From assembly GCA_041481895.1 (NCBI GenBank), contig JBGPCQ010000001.1:26872-90871 (forward strand): a stretch of DNA of 64,000 nt, written 5' to 3'. The notes under the pieces were generated by a model. That model ran no database searches, was not told the DNA's origin, and saw nothing but the letters and a program-made list of their open reading frames with translations. Source of the stretch: JAMPXD01 sp041481895 (GTDB lineage Bacteria > Desulfobacterota > Desulfuromonadia > Geobacterales > Geobacteraceae). Positions 25,733 to 34,996 of the stretch are shown here, piece by piece. The translations under genes and the position numbers were made by a program. Position 1 is the first letter of the stretch, and each line of letters begins with the position of its first letter.

Positions 25733-25795
25733 CAGCGCACTTGTGGCTATTAGTAGGCGGCTGAAGACTGTATGCTGCACGCTGTCTGTAGACTG
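25651..25795. repeat. GGACAGCG tandem repeats and inverted repeat at the GGDEF 3' end
   Basis: GGACAGCG occurs at 25653, 25667 and 25681, a 14-bp period. GACAGCGTGCAG at 25682-25693 has a perfect 12-bp inverted copy at 25775-25786, with 81 nt between, and related words (GAACAG, AACAGCG) fill the space. The element spans the last coding part of the GGDEF remnant and the gap to the next gene. Confidence 0.7.
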
Positions 25796-25809
25796 ATTCA
25801 GGGAATACA

Positions 25810-26508
25810 ATGAAAGTGTCCACTAGAAATAAACACAGAACCGCGTTGAAAGGCATCCCTTTTTTCAGCTGCTTCTCCGATGATGATCTGTCCAGTATCG
25901 AACAGATCATCACGGAAAAAAGTGTCAGGAAGAATGACGTTATTCTCTGGGAAGAGGAAACTAAAGATTACATGTACATTGTTTTTTCCGGCAAGATCAA
26001 GGTCGTGCAGACAGGCCCGGAAGGGAAGGAACAGATTCTTGTAATCCGCAAGAAAGGAGATTTTTTCGGAGAAATGGCACTGCTTGATGGGAAGACTCAG
26101 CCGGCAACCGTTGTGGCGATGGAGGATGCGACCGTGGGGCTGATCTCTAAAAACGATTTTGAGACGTATTTCCTCAAAAACGATAAGGTGCTGAGGCAGA
26201 TTATTTCTCTGCTCTGCGAACGGCTACGGGAGTCATGGTTGATGCTGCGGGTTCTGAGCTTTGACAATGCCGAACAGAGGGTGAGAGCGGTGTTGAACAA
26301 TGTCAGCTCGCTTTACGGTGTCAAGGATACGAGAGGGACCATTATCCCGTTGAAGCTTACCCATCAGGAAATTGCCGATTACGCATCGCTTGCCAGGGAA
26401 ACGGTGAGTAGATTGCTATCCCGGTTTTGCCAGACGGGGGAGATAGAAATACTCGCGAACAAGAATATTGTCCTTAAACCGACCTTCAGCAGAGAGTCCA
26501 CAAATTAG
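25810..26508 (+). CDS. Crp/Fnr-family transcriptional regulator
   Basis: 232 residues. The cyclic-nucleotide-binding-type beta-roll spans about 15-130 (GIPFFSCFSDDDLSSIEQII, GDFFGEMALLDGKTQPATVVA) and a winged helix-turn-helix about 150-225 (LTHQEIADYASLARETVSRLLSRF). The usual Fnr iron-sulphur cysteines are absent, so it probably senses a small ligand or redox signal in another way. It starts about 80 nt after the GGDEF remnant and ends 10 nt from the convergent hybrid kinase gene. The ligand and targets are unknown. Confidence 0.92.
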   Translation: MKVSTRNKHRTALKGIPFFSCFSDDDLSSIEQIITEKSVRKNDVILWEEETKDYMYIVFSGKIKVVQTGPEGKEQILVIRKKGDFFGEMALLDGKTQPATVVAMEDATVGLISKNDFETYFLKNDKVLRQIISLLCERLRESWLMLRVLSFDNAEQRVRAVLNNVSSLYGVKDTRGTIIPLKLTHQEIADYASLARETVSRLLSRFCQTGEIEILANKNIVLKPTFSRESTN

Positions 26509-26518
26509 TGGGCAGTTG

Positions 26519-29500
26519 TCAGATGAGCCCTTTTCCCCTCATGGCTAGTACCTGTTTCCGTACGAGGGGTATTACCGTTTCCAGGGTGCGAATAAGTTTC
26601 ACGACGTTGCCATGGTGGTTGCGGTGCGCGTTTTCCAGCAGCTTGGAGCAGATTTTGGAAATCTTCAGCAGTCCCAGGTCTCTGCTTCCTCCCTGCAGGC
26701 GGTGCACCGTTTCGCGTACTGCGGATAATTGGCCTTGTTCAATGGCTGCCTGAAGCAACGGTATGCTTTCTTCGGCATTTTTCAGAAACGGTTCAACCAC
26801 GGCCGTAAAAAAGTCTTTTCCGGTTTTGCTGAACATGTGCAACAATTCACGCAGCCGTGCCGCGTCAAACACATTGTCACCCAATGTTTCCCCGCCGGTG
26901 TTCCTGGCATCCCTCTTTCCCGGCCGCAGACGGTTTCTATCAGGCGGTATCCAGCGTTCCAGCATATTCTGCAGTTCATGGGAGCGGATAGGCTTGCTCA
27001 AGAAGTCATCCATCCCGACCGCAAGGCATTTTTCCGGGGATCCCTTGATGACGTTTGCAGTGAGTGCAATAATGATGGTATGCCTCTTCTCACCCTCAAG
27101 CCGACGTATCTCGGCGGTGGCCTCAAAACCGTCCATTAGCGGCATGTAACAATCCATGAACACAATATCATAAGAGCATTGCCTGACCATTGCCACAGCG
27201 TCCTTGCCGTTGGCGGCTACATCCGTCCGGCAGCCGATGAATTGCAGCATTGCCGTCGCCACCATCTGGTTGGAAGGGTTGTCTTCGACAATGAGAACAT
27301 GCGCACCCTGGCAATAATGAGTTGCCGAAGCCGATTCCGACGCGACCGGCGAGATTGTTACAGGGGAGGGCAGGGTATCGAGCTGCAGTTCCAGGGTGAA
27401 CCAGAAGACTGAACCTTTGCCTAAGCTGCTCTCTACGCCGATCTTGCCACCCATCATCTCTGCAAGGTTCTTGCTGATGGCAAGACCGAGACCTGTTCCG
27501 CCAAATCTTCGGCACGGAGAAGAATCCAGCTGGGAGAACTTCTGGAACAGCAAGGGAAGCTGCTCTTCAGGAATGCCTGTGCCGGTATCCATCACTTTTA
27601 TTTTGAGAGACGCTTTCTGGTCGGTTTGCCCCAGACATGTGACGTTAATACGCACATAACCGCTTTCGGTAAACTTGATTGCATTACCGGCAAGGTTCAG
27701 CAAAATTTGCCTGACGCGTCCCGCATCTCCTATCAGGCGTGTGGGGATGTCACGAGCGCAATTGACGATAAGTTCCAGTTCCTTGCCGGCCGTTTCCGGC
27801 ATAAGATTTCTCGCCACATCCTCGCAGAGCGTGCGTAAATCGAAAGAGGCATGGTCGATGACCATTTTTCCCGATTCTACTTTAGCAAAATCGAGGATAT
27901 CGTTGATTATGTTCAGAAGGGCGTTGGCGGAGTCAGATATAGCTCTGGTGTAGTCACGCTGGACACTGGCCAGACCGGTTTTCAACAGCAGTTCGGACAA
28001 ACCGATGATGCTGTTCATGGGAGTACGAATCTCGTGGCTCATTGTGGCCAGAAAATCGCTCTTTGCTGTATTGGCAGCTTCAGCCTGTTTAAGGGCTGCG
28101 GCACGCTCCTTGGCCAGGAGGGCAAGCTTATGGGACTGTTCCTCTATCAGATCCCGCGAATCTTCGAGATTGACCATATACTGAGTAATCTCATCCTCTG
28201 CCTGTTTCCTTGCGGTAATGTCCCGCACTATGGTGAGGACCTCGTCAGGCCCGCTGCGTACCGCCCTTGTTTCAAAGTACCTGGGCTTTCCCTTGATAGT
28301 AAGATTGAAGCAGACCAGGATCTCATCAGCCAGGCGCCCCTGTTCAATGAAGTGGGCGAATGCCTCGGATATTTCCGGCGAAAGCACATCGGTTATCTGT
28401 TTACCGGTGAGGTCGTTGGAGAAAGGAGAAAGTTCGTTCGTGTGCGATATGTAGCAGTCGAGGATAGTGCCGTCGCATCGGCAGCGGAGTAAAAGATCAG
28501 GGATGGCCTTTAACAGGGCGCGGGTTTTAGCTTCGCTTTTGCGGATGGCTTCTTCTATCCGCTTACGTCCGGAGATGTCATAGAGTGCCCCTGCCATGCT
28601 CAAGGGAATGCCGGACTTGTCCCATGCGAACACTATACTGTTGTCCAGAAACCATTTCCAGTTGCCGGACTTGTGCCGCATCCGGTACTCCGCCGTAAAT
28701 CGCGGGGTATTATTGCGGTGACTCTCTTCAAGCGCTGCCGTTACCAGAGAGAGGTCGTCCGGGTGCATAAGATTTTGCCACGCGATGATATGCGGTGTAA
28801 ACTCGTCAACAGTGTAGCCGAGCATCTCTAAACAACGCTGATCAGCCCGGATTGTCCCGGTAGCAACGTCCCAGGACCAGAGCCCGATATTGCCCCCTTC
28901 CAGGGCCAGTTTCAGGCATTCCCCAGCCTCCCGCTGCGCCTTTTCCGCATGCTTGTGCGCCAAGGCAATTGCCAGGATATCCCCCAGTTTTTCCAGCATG
29001 GAGATGAGCCGCGGGGTAAATCGGCCCTTCGAGCAGTCGGTAAAATGCATCAAGCCGAGAGTGTTTTCTCCCGTACGGAGGGGGATAATCGCCACCGATT
29101 CATATCCTTCGCTGTGGCATCTGTTCCGGGTCCTTCCCAGCAGATCCGCAATGCCGGGCTTGGCGAGCAATTCGGTGGTGGAGTTGGTCCAGAATGATCC
29201 ATGTTCGGTGAAGAAGGGTTTGGAGGGGTCTGTGCGTCCTGTGAGTATTTTGCCGCACATGCATTCAAGCTCGGGAGTTTCCTGGCTATCACGAACCACT
29301 TCTCCGTTCTCGCCCAAGGTAAGGAGACTGTTTTCAGCCTGGAGGAATTCTTCGGAGAAACCGAGCGTTTCTACATAAGGGAAATCATGGAGTTCTCGCA
29401 ACCTGATGCCGATGTGCGCACAGCCGGACCTGCCTGCAAGAAAACCTATGGCCACTTTGAGAAGTTCACCGGTTGTGTTGCTGGAATTAATATGGTTAAG

Positions 29501-29608
29501 CAGCTCGATGATTGCTTCGTGCTCCTTGCCCGCCTGTCTCCAGCCGGTTTTGTCGGCCATCGAGACAATGTTTTTACCGGTATCGGGTACAATTTTCATA
29601 TCATTCAT
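26519..29608 (-). CDS. Hybrid sensor kinase: GAF-PAS-PAS-HisKA-HATPase-REC-HPt
   Basis: 1029 residues from ATG 29608 (AGGCAGG upstream); a GTG at 29641 has no ribosome site. No membrane segments, so it is cytoplasmic. Domains in order: GAF (about 30-215, with CMCGKILTGRTDPSKPF), two PAS/PAC units (about 235-350 and 360-470), a coiled coil, the histidine-kinase core with His525 in MSHEIRTPMN, the ATPase domain (GTGIPEEQL, GGTGLGLAI), a receiver with FMDCYMPLMDGF, and a C-terminal HPt with VHRLQGGSRDLG. It lies 54 nt after an NtrC-type activator gene on the same strand. It could be that activator's kinase, although hybrid kinases usually pass phosphate through their own HPt to another receiver. 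Confidence 0.93.
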   Translation of the reverse strand: MNDMKIVPDTGKNIVSMADKTGWRQAGKEHEAIIELLNHINSSNTTGELLKVAIGFLAGRSGCAHIGIRLRELHDFPYVETLGFSEEFLQAENSLLTLGENGEVVRDSQETPELECMCGKILTGRTDPSKPFFTEHGSFWTNSTTELLAKPGIADLLGRTRNRCHSEGYESVAIIPLRTGENTLGLMHFTDCSKGRFTPRLISMLEKLGDILAIALAHKHAEKAQREAGECLKLALEGGNIGLWSWDVATGTIRADQRCLEMLGYTVDEFTPHIIAWQNLMHPDDLSLVTAALEESHRNNTPRFTAEYRMRHKSGNWKWFLDNSIVFAWDKSGIPLSMAGALYDISGRKRIEEAIRKSEAKTRALLKAIPDLLLRCRCDGTILDCYISHTNELSPFSNDLTGKQITDVLSPEISEAFAHFIEQGRLADEILVCFNLTIKGKPRYFETRAVRSGPDEVLTIVRDITARKQAEDEITQYMVNLEDSRDLIEEQSHKLALLAKERAAALKQAEAANTAKSDFLATMSHEIRTPMNSIIGLSELLLKTGLASVQRDYTRAISDSANALLNIINDILDFAKVESGKMVIDHASFDLRTLCEDVARNLMPETAGKELELIVNCARDIPTRLIGDAGRVRQILLNLAGNAIKFTESGYVRINVTCLGQTDQKASLKIKVMDTGTGIPEEQLPLLFQKFSQLDSSPCRRFGGTGLGLAISKNLAEMMGGKIGVESSLGKGSVFWFTLELQLDTLPSPVTISPVASESASATHYCQGAHVLIVEDNPSNQMVATAMLQFIGCRTDVAANGKDAVAMVRQCSYDIVFMDCYMPLMDGFEATAEIRRLEGEKRHTIIIALTANVIKGSPEKCLAVGMDDFLSKPIRSHELQNMLERWIPPDRNRLRPGKRDARNTGGETLGDNVFDAARLRELLHMFSKTGKDFFTAVVEPFLKNAEESIPLLQAAIEQGQLSAVRETVHRLQGGSRDLGLLKISKICSKLLENAHRNHHGNVVKLIRTLETVIPLVRKQVLAMRGKGLI

Positions 29609-29662
29609 GAAGCGCCTGCCTGAAAAGATAAAGTGTGCCACGCGATAACGAGGGCCATGGCA

Positions 29663-31075
29663 TCAGTTGGTTAAGCGCTTGCTGAGAGTCTGGCGGGCAA
29701 TACCGAGCAGCAATGCCGCCGACCTCTGGTTGCCATTGGTCAGGTTCATGGCAGCGGAGATCAGATAGTCCTCGACCTCTTTTATGGTGGGAAATCGCCC
29801 GAAAAGCGCATATATCGCCTCATTCGCCTCTTTGCTCGACGACTGAGAAAAAGAATCGGCCGGAGTGGATTCGTCCCTGGCGAGCCCTGTAACACAGTCC
29901 AAGGTTAGCATGCCGGACGTGTGCCGGGCAACCGCATCGAAAATCATAGCCTGGAGTTCGCGGACATTCCCTTCAAGCTGACAGGTCGAAAGTATAGCCA
30001 TCACTTCGGGGGCAGGAGCCGGTTTTGGTTTGTTGAGCGATTTTGCCGCCTTTTCAAGGAAATGGTCAACCAGCAGGGGGATATCTTCCCGGCGTTCACG
30101 CAATGCAGGGATATGGACACGATAGGCGTTGAGGCGGTAATAGAGGTCTTTGCGGAACTTGCCGGCGGAGATCAACTGGGTGAGATCCTGGTTGGTGGCT
30201 ACGATTACGCGGGCATCGCTTTTCTTCAGGACATCCGAACCCATGGGATAGAATTCCTGCTCCTGAATGAGCCGCAACAGTTTGATCTGAGAAGATTCTT
30301 TCAGGTCGCCGATTTCGTCGAGGAAAAGGGTGCCAGCGGCGGCCGCGCTTATAAGGCCTTCCCGGGGCAGGTCTGCCCCTGTATATGCCCCTTTCTTGTG
30401 ACCGAACAGCGTGTCGGAAAACATGTTGTCATCAAGGCCGGCGACATTCACGGTGACAAATGCGCCATCCCGCCCGCTCAGAGAGGAAATTGCCCTGGCG
30501 ATCAGTTCCTTGCCGACACCCGTTTCCCCGGTAATCAAAACCGTCTGATCAGATTTTGCTATGACCTCCACATACTGAAAGATGGCGCGCATCTTCTTGC
30601 TAGTCGTGATGATAGCTTCAAAGGCACTTGGATTTTCCAGACGGTCGGTGAGGAGGTATTCCCTTAAAGAAGAGTTCTCCCTGCGCAGCGCGTTTACGCG
30701 CAATGCCTTTTGCACGCCCGACAGCAGTCGGCCCGTCTCCACCGGTTTTGTAAGGAAATCGAATGCGCCGGCTTTCATGCAGCTCACGGCTGTTTCGATG
30801 TCTTCCGATGAAGTCATGACGATGACGGGTATCTGGGGGTAATCTCGATTCAGGATCGGAAGCAGCTCCATGCCGGAAATGTGAGGCATCATCAGGTCGA
30901 GAATGATCATGGAGACCGGATTCTTTTCCAGGAACTGCCGCAGCTTCCGGCTGTCATTGAGTGTAAGGACGTTTTTGATCCCCTCACTTTGCAGGGCTGT
31001 AATGTTTAATTCAAGAACAATCGGGTCATCGTCCACCAACAAAATTGGTGAAAGTGAATTAATAAATGATATCAT
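29663..31075 (-). CDS. NtrC-type sigma-54-dependent response regulator
   Basis: 470 residues. Receiver domain (LLVDDDPIVLE, LDLMMPHISGMEL, FLTKPVE), then the AAA+ sigma-54 activation domain from about 145 to 375 with Walker A GETGVGKE, the sigma-54 contact loop GAYTGA, Walker B LFLDEIGDL and RDLYYRLN. The end is a Fis-type helix-turn-helix (NQRSAALLLGIARQTLSKRL). It is probably co-transcribed with the hybrid kinase downstream. A good sigma-54 promoter is found in front of the PEP-CTERM gene at 24363, about 5 kb away, and another before amt. Which promoter it serves is unknown; it is the only sigma-54 activator in the window. Confidence 0.95.
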   Translation of the reverse strand: MISFINSLSPILLVDDDPIVLELNITALQSEGIKNVLTLNDSRKLRQFLEKNPVSMIILDLMMPHISGMELLPILNRDYPQIPVIVMTSSEDIETAVSCMKAGAFDFLTKPVETGRLLSGVQKALRVNALRRENSSLREYLLTDRLENPSAFEAIITTSKKMRAIFQYVEVIAKSDQTVLITGETGVGKELIARAISSLSGRDGAFVTVNVAGLDDNMFSDTLFGHKKGAYTGADLPREGLISAAAAGTLFLDEIGDLKESSQIKLLRLIQEQEFYPMGSDVLKKSDARVIVATNQDLTQLISAGKFRKDLYYRLNAYRVHIPALRERREDIPLLVDHFLEKAAKSLNKPKPAPAPEVMAILSTCQLEGNVRELQAMIFDAVARHTSGMLTLDCVTGLARDESTPADSFSQSSSKEANEAIYALFGRFPTIKEVEDYLISAAMNLTNGNQRSAALLLGIARQTLSKRLTN

Positions 31076-31328
31076 GGCATCTATTCTTCCTTAAAGATTG
31101 TTCACGCCTTTGCCGGAAAACGCCATTTATAATCTGCTGAAATTACAGATGGCCGCTGCCAGAAACGTCTTTATAAAACCTGGTTTAGATGCGCCTGAGT
31201 TTTAAATTTTGTGCCACATGATAAATAATAAAAAATAAAATTGATTATAACAAAGTATTGCCATCTTGCAATTGTTTATATCTGCTCAATAATAAATGAT
31301 TTATCCGGCTGCTTTGTGCTCAACAGCC

Positions 31329-33101
31329 TCAATGAATTGTGACGTCCTGTGGAACTACCGGACTCCGCCAGTGTTGTTTGTTCAGAAGAAGGGGGAATTC
31401 TTCAGCACTGAGCGGCCTGCTGAAAAAAAATCCCTGCATCTCAGAGCATTCGAGAGAGTAGAGAAGTTTTGCCTGCTGCTCGTCTTCGACCCCTTCGGCA
31501 ATAACATTCAGCCCGAGGCTGTGCGCCAGGTTGATTACCGCTGTGGCAATGGCTGCATCGTCAGCGTTGCTGGTGATATCGTTTATGAAGGACTGGTCGA
31601 TTTTGAGGGTATTGACGGAGAGTTTTCTGATATACGAGAGGGATGAATAGCCGATGCCGAAATCGTCGATGGAGATGTGAACACCCAGGTTACTCAGCCG
31701 GCGCAGTGTCGTGATGGTGTTTTCGACATTTTGGAGCATGACGCCCTCGGTCACTTCCACTTCAAGCCAGCAGGGATCGAGATTGGTCTCAGTGAGGACT
31801 TTTTCCACCATGTCCGCTAAACGGAGGATTTGGAATTGTCGCGGAGAAAAATTTACCGCCACGCGCAGAGGGGGGTACATGGCATCCTGCCAGGCCCGGT
31901 TCTGGGCGCAGGCGGTGCGCAGCACCCATTCGCCGAGCGGAACGATCACACCGGTTTCTTCCGCCAGGGGGATGAACTGCTTCGGTTCGACCAGCCCCAA
32001 TTCCGGGTTCTGCCAGCGCACCAGCGCTTCATAACTGACAATCCTGCCGGTTATTACATTCACCTTGGGCTGGTAATTGAGAAAGAATTCCTGTTTTTCC
32101 AATGCCTTGCGCAGGTTGATTTCCATGGACAGTCGCTTGGCGGCCTGGGCATCCATGGAAAGATTGTAGAGATGGTAGCGGTTCCTCCCGTGTTCCTTGG
32201 CGCGATACATGGCCATATCGGCATTTCTGATGAGAGTTTCCCCATCGGCGCCATCGTTCGGAAAGATGCTTATGCCTATACAGGTGGTGATGTACAGCTC
32301 ATGCTCGGGAAGAACAAAGGGCTGTGCGAAGACGTCGATAATTTTCTGGGCAATCCTGACCGCCTCCTGCGTGGTATCGATATCCGGCAGGAGGATGATG
32401 AACTCATCGCCTCCCCGCCGGGCGAGCATGTCCCGATCACGCCGGCAACATTCCTTCAGGCGCTGAGCCACTGCCAGAAGAAGTTCGTCGCCGACGGCAT
32501 GTCCGAGGGTGTCATTGATGACCTTGAACCTGTCGAGATCGAGGAAGAGTACCGCAAGGTGTCGATCATGGTTATGGCGGCGGGCCTGGGCCAGCGCGAG
32601 GTGGAGAAGTTCATTGAACAGCTCCCTGTTGGGCAGTCCGGTCAGAGTATCGTGGTAGGCCATGTGGCGGATATACTGATCCTGCAGCTGGAGCTGTCGC
32701 TCCCGGCGTATATCGTTGAGGCAGAGTTCGATTGCGGTAGCGAGCTTCTCCATTTTGACCGGTTTCAGCACGTAGTGACTGATACCGATGTCGATGGCAT
32801 CGATAATGTAAGAGATGTCGCAGGCTGCTGTGAGGACGATAATGCGGGCCTCCTTCTTGAGCTCCTTGATCTCCCGGGACATCCTGATGCCGTCTATTTC
32901 CGGCATCAGGATGTCGGTCACTATGATGTCAGGCTGGCAGGCGGCGAAGAGTTCAAGCCCCTTGCGCCCGTTTCCCGCCACGTGTATGGTCATCAGTGGG
33001 AATTTCCGGTTTAACATGAGTGTGATCACAGCCCGGGTGGGCTCGTCATCCTCCACATAGAGGAGTGTCACCGCTTTATTTTCTTCTGAAGGGATGAACA
33101 T
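31329..33101 (-). CDS. Response regulator with GGDEF and EAL domains
   Basis: 590 residues. Receiver (LLYVEDDEPTRA, VTDILMPEIDGI, VLKPVKMEKL), GGDEF domain about 165-325 with an intact RGGDEF loop and an inhibitory RDRD site five residues before it, and EAL domain about 345-575. The EAL domain shows EALVRW, NFSPRQF, EVTEGVML, IDDFGIGYSS, LKIDQSFI and AEGVED, so both cyclase and phosphodiesterase sites look complete. It could make or break c-di-GMP depending on phosphorylation. It stands alone between two gaps of about 250 and 400 nt. No kinase is adjacent, although the hybrid kinase is nearby on the same strand. Confidence 0.94.
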   Translation of the reverse strand: MFIPSEENKAVTLLYVEDDEPTRAVITLMLNRKFPLMTIHVAGNGRKGLELFAACQPDIIVTDILMPEIDGIRMSREIKELKKEARIIVLTAACDISYIIDAIDIGISHYVLKPVKMEKLATAIELCLNDIRRERQLQLQDQYIRHMAYHDTLTGLPNRELFNELLHLALAQARRHNHDRHLAVLFLDLDRFKVINDTLGHAVGDELLLAVAQRLKECCRRDRDMLARRGGDEFIILLPDIDTTQEAVRIAQKIIDVFAQPFVLPEHELYITTCIGISIFPNDGADGETLIRNADMAMYRAKEHGRNRYHLYNLSMDAQAAKRLSMEINLRKALEKQEFFLNYQPKVNVITGRIVSYEALVRWQNPELGLVEPKQFIPLAEETGVIVPLGEWVLRTACAQNRAWQDAMYPPLRVAVNFSPRQFQILRLADMVEKVLTETNLDPCWLEVEVTEGVMLQNVENTITTLRRLSNLGVHISIDDFGIGYSSLSYIRKLSVNTLKIDQSFINDITSNADDAAIATAVINLAHSLGLNVIAEGVEDEQQAKLLYSLECSEMQGFFFSRPLSAEEFPLLLNKQHWRSPVVPQDVTIH

Positions 33102-33507
33102 TCCGATCCTTTCTTATGACAGCGGGTACTGATTGACTGCTTCTAATAAGTCTATCATTGCACCAACCGATTTCAAATAGACGAATTGCGATTTATTTAG
33201 ACAAACAGGTTATCCTGAAAGCTGCACAAACTATGGAGATTGTATTGTTAGGAAAAATCCGGCTCCCGGGAACCGGTAAAAACGTCACGGGGACTCAGGG
33301 CAGAAGGTCAGCGGAAGGCCTGCTGCCGTTTTTATACGGGAAGCCGGACCGGAAGGTCGACCGTAAAGGGATCGGGCAGATGAAGTGCAAACTGTTTCAA
33401 GCAGGTTGTTAATAATAAATAAAAGTGTAAGATGAATGGCACATCATGCATTTCCGGGCATTTGGGAAGCTATGCCACTCTCACCTGAATCGGAGTTAGA
33501 ACCCATA
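33102..33507. other. Intergenic region without a supported gene
   Basis: About 400 nt between the REC-GGDEF-EAL gene (minus) and a lipoprotein gene (plus). It should contain both promoters. A frame at 33158-33412 is open but has no ribosome site or recognisable content. A TGGCAC word at 33436 resembles a sigma-54 -24 box, but its partner is at the wrong spacing. Confidence 0.4.
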
Positions 33508-34050
33508 ATGAATAAAATCATCCTGATTATAATGCTGACGTTAGCCATGGCCGGCTGCATCACTCAGACCAGGCCGGCAGGGCCTTCCTATCGCTCCGAG
33601 CAGGAATGGAAACTTTCCAGGGCCGCATTGCTTCTGGAAGAGGGGAATTCAACGGCTGCTGCCCAGGTTCTGTCCCACATAGCCACCGAGCCCTTTGAGC
33701 CGGGGATAACTGATGAGGCCCTGTTCCGGTTAAGCCTGCTCCATCTCGGCTCGGTCCAGGAATCGAGCGACATGATGCAAACCCGGAACGAGCTGAAACA
33801 GCTTGCAAGCAAATATCCTAAAAGCTCGTGGACACCCATGGCATCGAGAATTACCGGACTTCTCGCGGCAATGGATGAAACATTGAGAAACAACAGCAAG
33901 TTGAAGAAGCTGAACCTCTCTCTGTCGCAGGATAATAGCAGGCTGAAAGAATCGAACCTTTCTCTCGCGAAAGAGAATACCGAACTCCGCAAGAACATAG
34001 AAAAGCTGAAAAACCTCGAGTTGGAACTGGGGAAGGGCGCCAGACGCTGA
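33508..34050 (+). CDS. Lipoprotein with tandem-helix and coiled-coil regions
   Basis: 180 residues from ATG 33508, preceded by GGAG. The signal ends in the lipobox LAMAGC (Cys17). Residues about 30-120 are helical and TPR-like (LLLEEGNSTAAAQVLSHI, ALFRLSLLHLG). From about 130 to the end there is a charged coiled coil with repeats of the pattern L-K/S-x-x-N (LKKLNLSLSQDNSRLKESNL). It resembles periplasmic lipoproteins of the YbgF/YfiO kind in layout, but I do not recognise a named family. Monocistronic as far as can be seen. Confidence 0.75.
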   Translation: MNKIILIIMLTLAMAGCITQTRPAGPSYRSEQEWKLSRAALLLEEGNSTAAAQVLSHIATEPFEPGITDEALFRLSLLHLGSVQESSDMMQTRNELKQLASKYPKSSWTPMASRITGLLAAMDETLRNNSKLKKLNLSLSQDNSRLKESNLSLAKENTELRKNIEKLKNLELELGKGARR

Positions 34051-34342
34051 TACCCGTTCCTGCCCGTGCTTTCCGATAATTAATTTCCCCTGCCCGGCTT
34101 TTCCTGAAATGTGGAATATCAAAAAGATGGTAAAAATCAGGGGAATGTTAGAGTATCCTCGGCCGATAACCTCCCGGAATACCTGCAAGTTATAGATTCT
34201 GAGCAGCATTTATTAAAATAGTCTTTATAAGTTATGATTAATGTGGTATAAGTTGGATAAGAATTTCGCCGCTGATATCAGGTCGGAGAAATAGCGCCAG
34301 GATTGCCCTGGATAACGGCTCGGATGTTTTTGTTAGAGCTAT

Positions 34343-34750
34343 GTGCAGCAGAAGCATACAACAATTACCTTCATGAGATCGGTTGTGGAAGAATTTCATA
34401 AGTCGCTAACAGTAGAAGGATTCGATGCGCCGGTAAGATCGCTTTATTTTTTCTGGGTGGACAGATATATTATCGAACACAAGGCCCTGACCAAGGAACT
34501 GATGCATACATTGGTACGCGGGATGGTTGATAAGAAGTTTATCCATAATTGTGAGATATATGATTTCCATGATAAAAACTACCTGCTGGTCTGCAGATTT
34601 ACCCTGAGCTTGTATGAAATAGTATTTTTTCTCCCAAATTGTGAAGGATACTTGTCCGGCAACAAATATAACATGAGAATAAAAGGTAAAATCGATCTTG
34701 TCAGCCTGAGGCAGTTATTCAAGGTATTTCGCATTAATCTCTGGAATTGA
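34343..34750 (+). CDS. Hypothetical protein, AT-rich
   Basis: 135 residues if the GTG at 34343 is used; an ATG at 34373 is the alternative and neither has a good ribosome site. The protein is rich in Phe, Tyr, Ile and Lys, with no signal or membrane helix, and the DNA is visibly richer in A and T than its neighbours. I do not recognise the family. A start around MRSVVEEFHKSLTVEGFD would look natural. Possibly acquired, or a short-lived orphan gene. Confidence 0.5.
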   Translation: MQQKHTTITFMRSVVEEFHKSLTVEGFDAPVRSLYFFWVDRYIIEHKALTKELMHTLVRGMVDKKFIHNCEIYDFHDKNYLLVCRFTLSLYEIVFFLPNCEGYLSGNKYNMRIKGKIDLVSLRQLFKVFRINLWN

Positions 34751-34996
34751 GACTTCACCCTTTCCCCGTACCGCCCAGAAAACATGCATACCCTGTTTTC
34801 CCTTCCCGCCGAACCTTGCAATGTCCGAAAACCCCAGGATATTCCATTCCTCGACACATGAAAAAGCCGTCCATTTTCTGCATTTAAGCTTGCCTACTTT
34901 ACCCGGAACGTTGTATAAGCGTGCATGAAATGCCTGCAGAATCGGTGACCGGATATTCCGGCCCGGTCGAACCTGCGGCAGATGAGGAGGGCGTGC

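Noticed and set aside
26519..31075. Naming the kinase and activator PrsK and PrsR
   Set aside because: The activator has the right form, but the kinase is a soluble hybrid with GAF, PAS, REC and HPt domains, not the membrane PrsK. The pair was kept as a generic two-component set.
31076..31328. Sigma-54 promoter before the NtrC-type gene
   Set aside because: A GTGCCA word exists on the relevant strand, but the TTGC partner is missing at the right spacing.
33436..33452. Possible sigma-54 box before the lipoprotein gene
   Set aside because: TGGCAC is present, but the GC partner is 8 instead of 10 bases after GG, so sigma-54 would not fit.
34755..34883. 42-codon minus-strand frame with three cysteines
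   Set aside because: Only a weak ribosome-like AGG far from the ATG. The content looks plausible, but there is nothing to confirm it.
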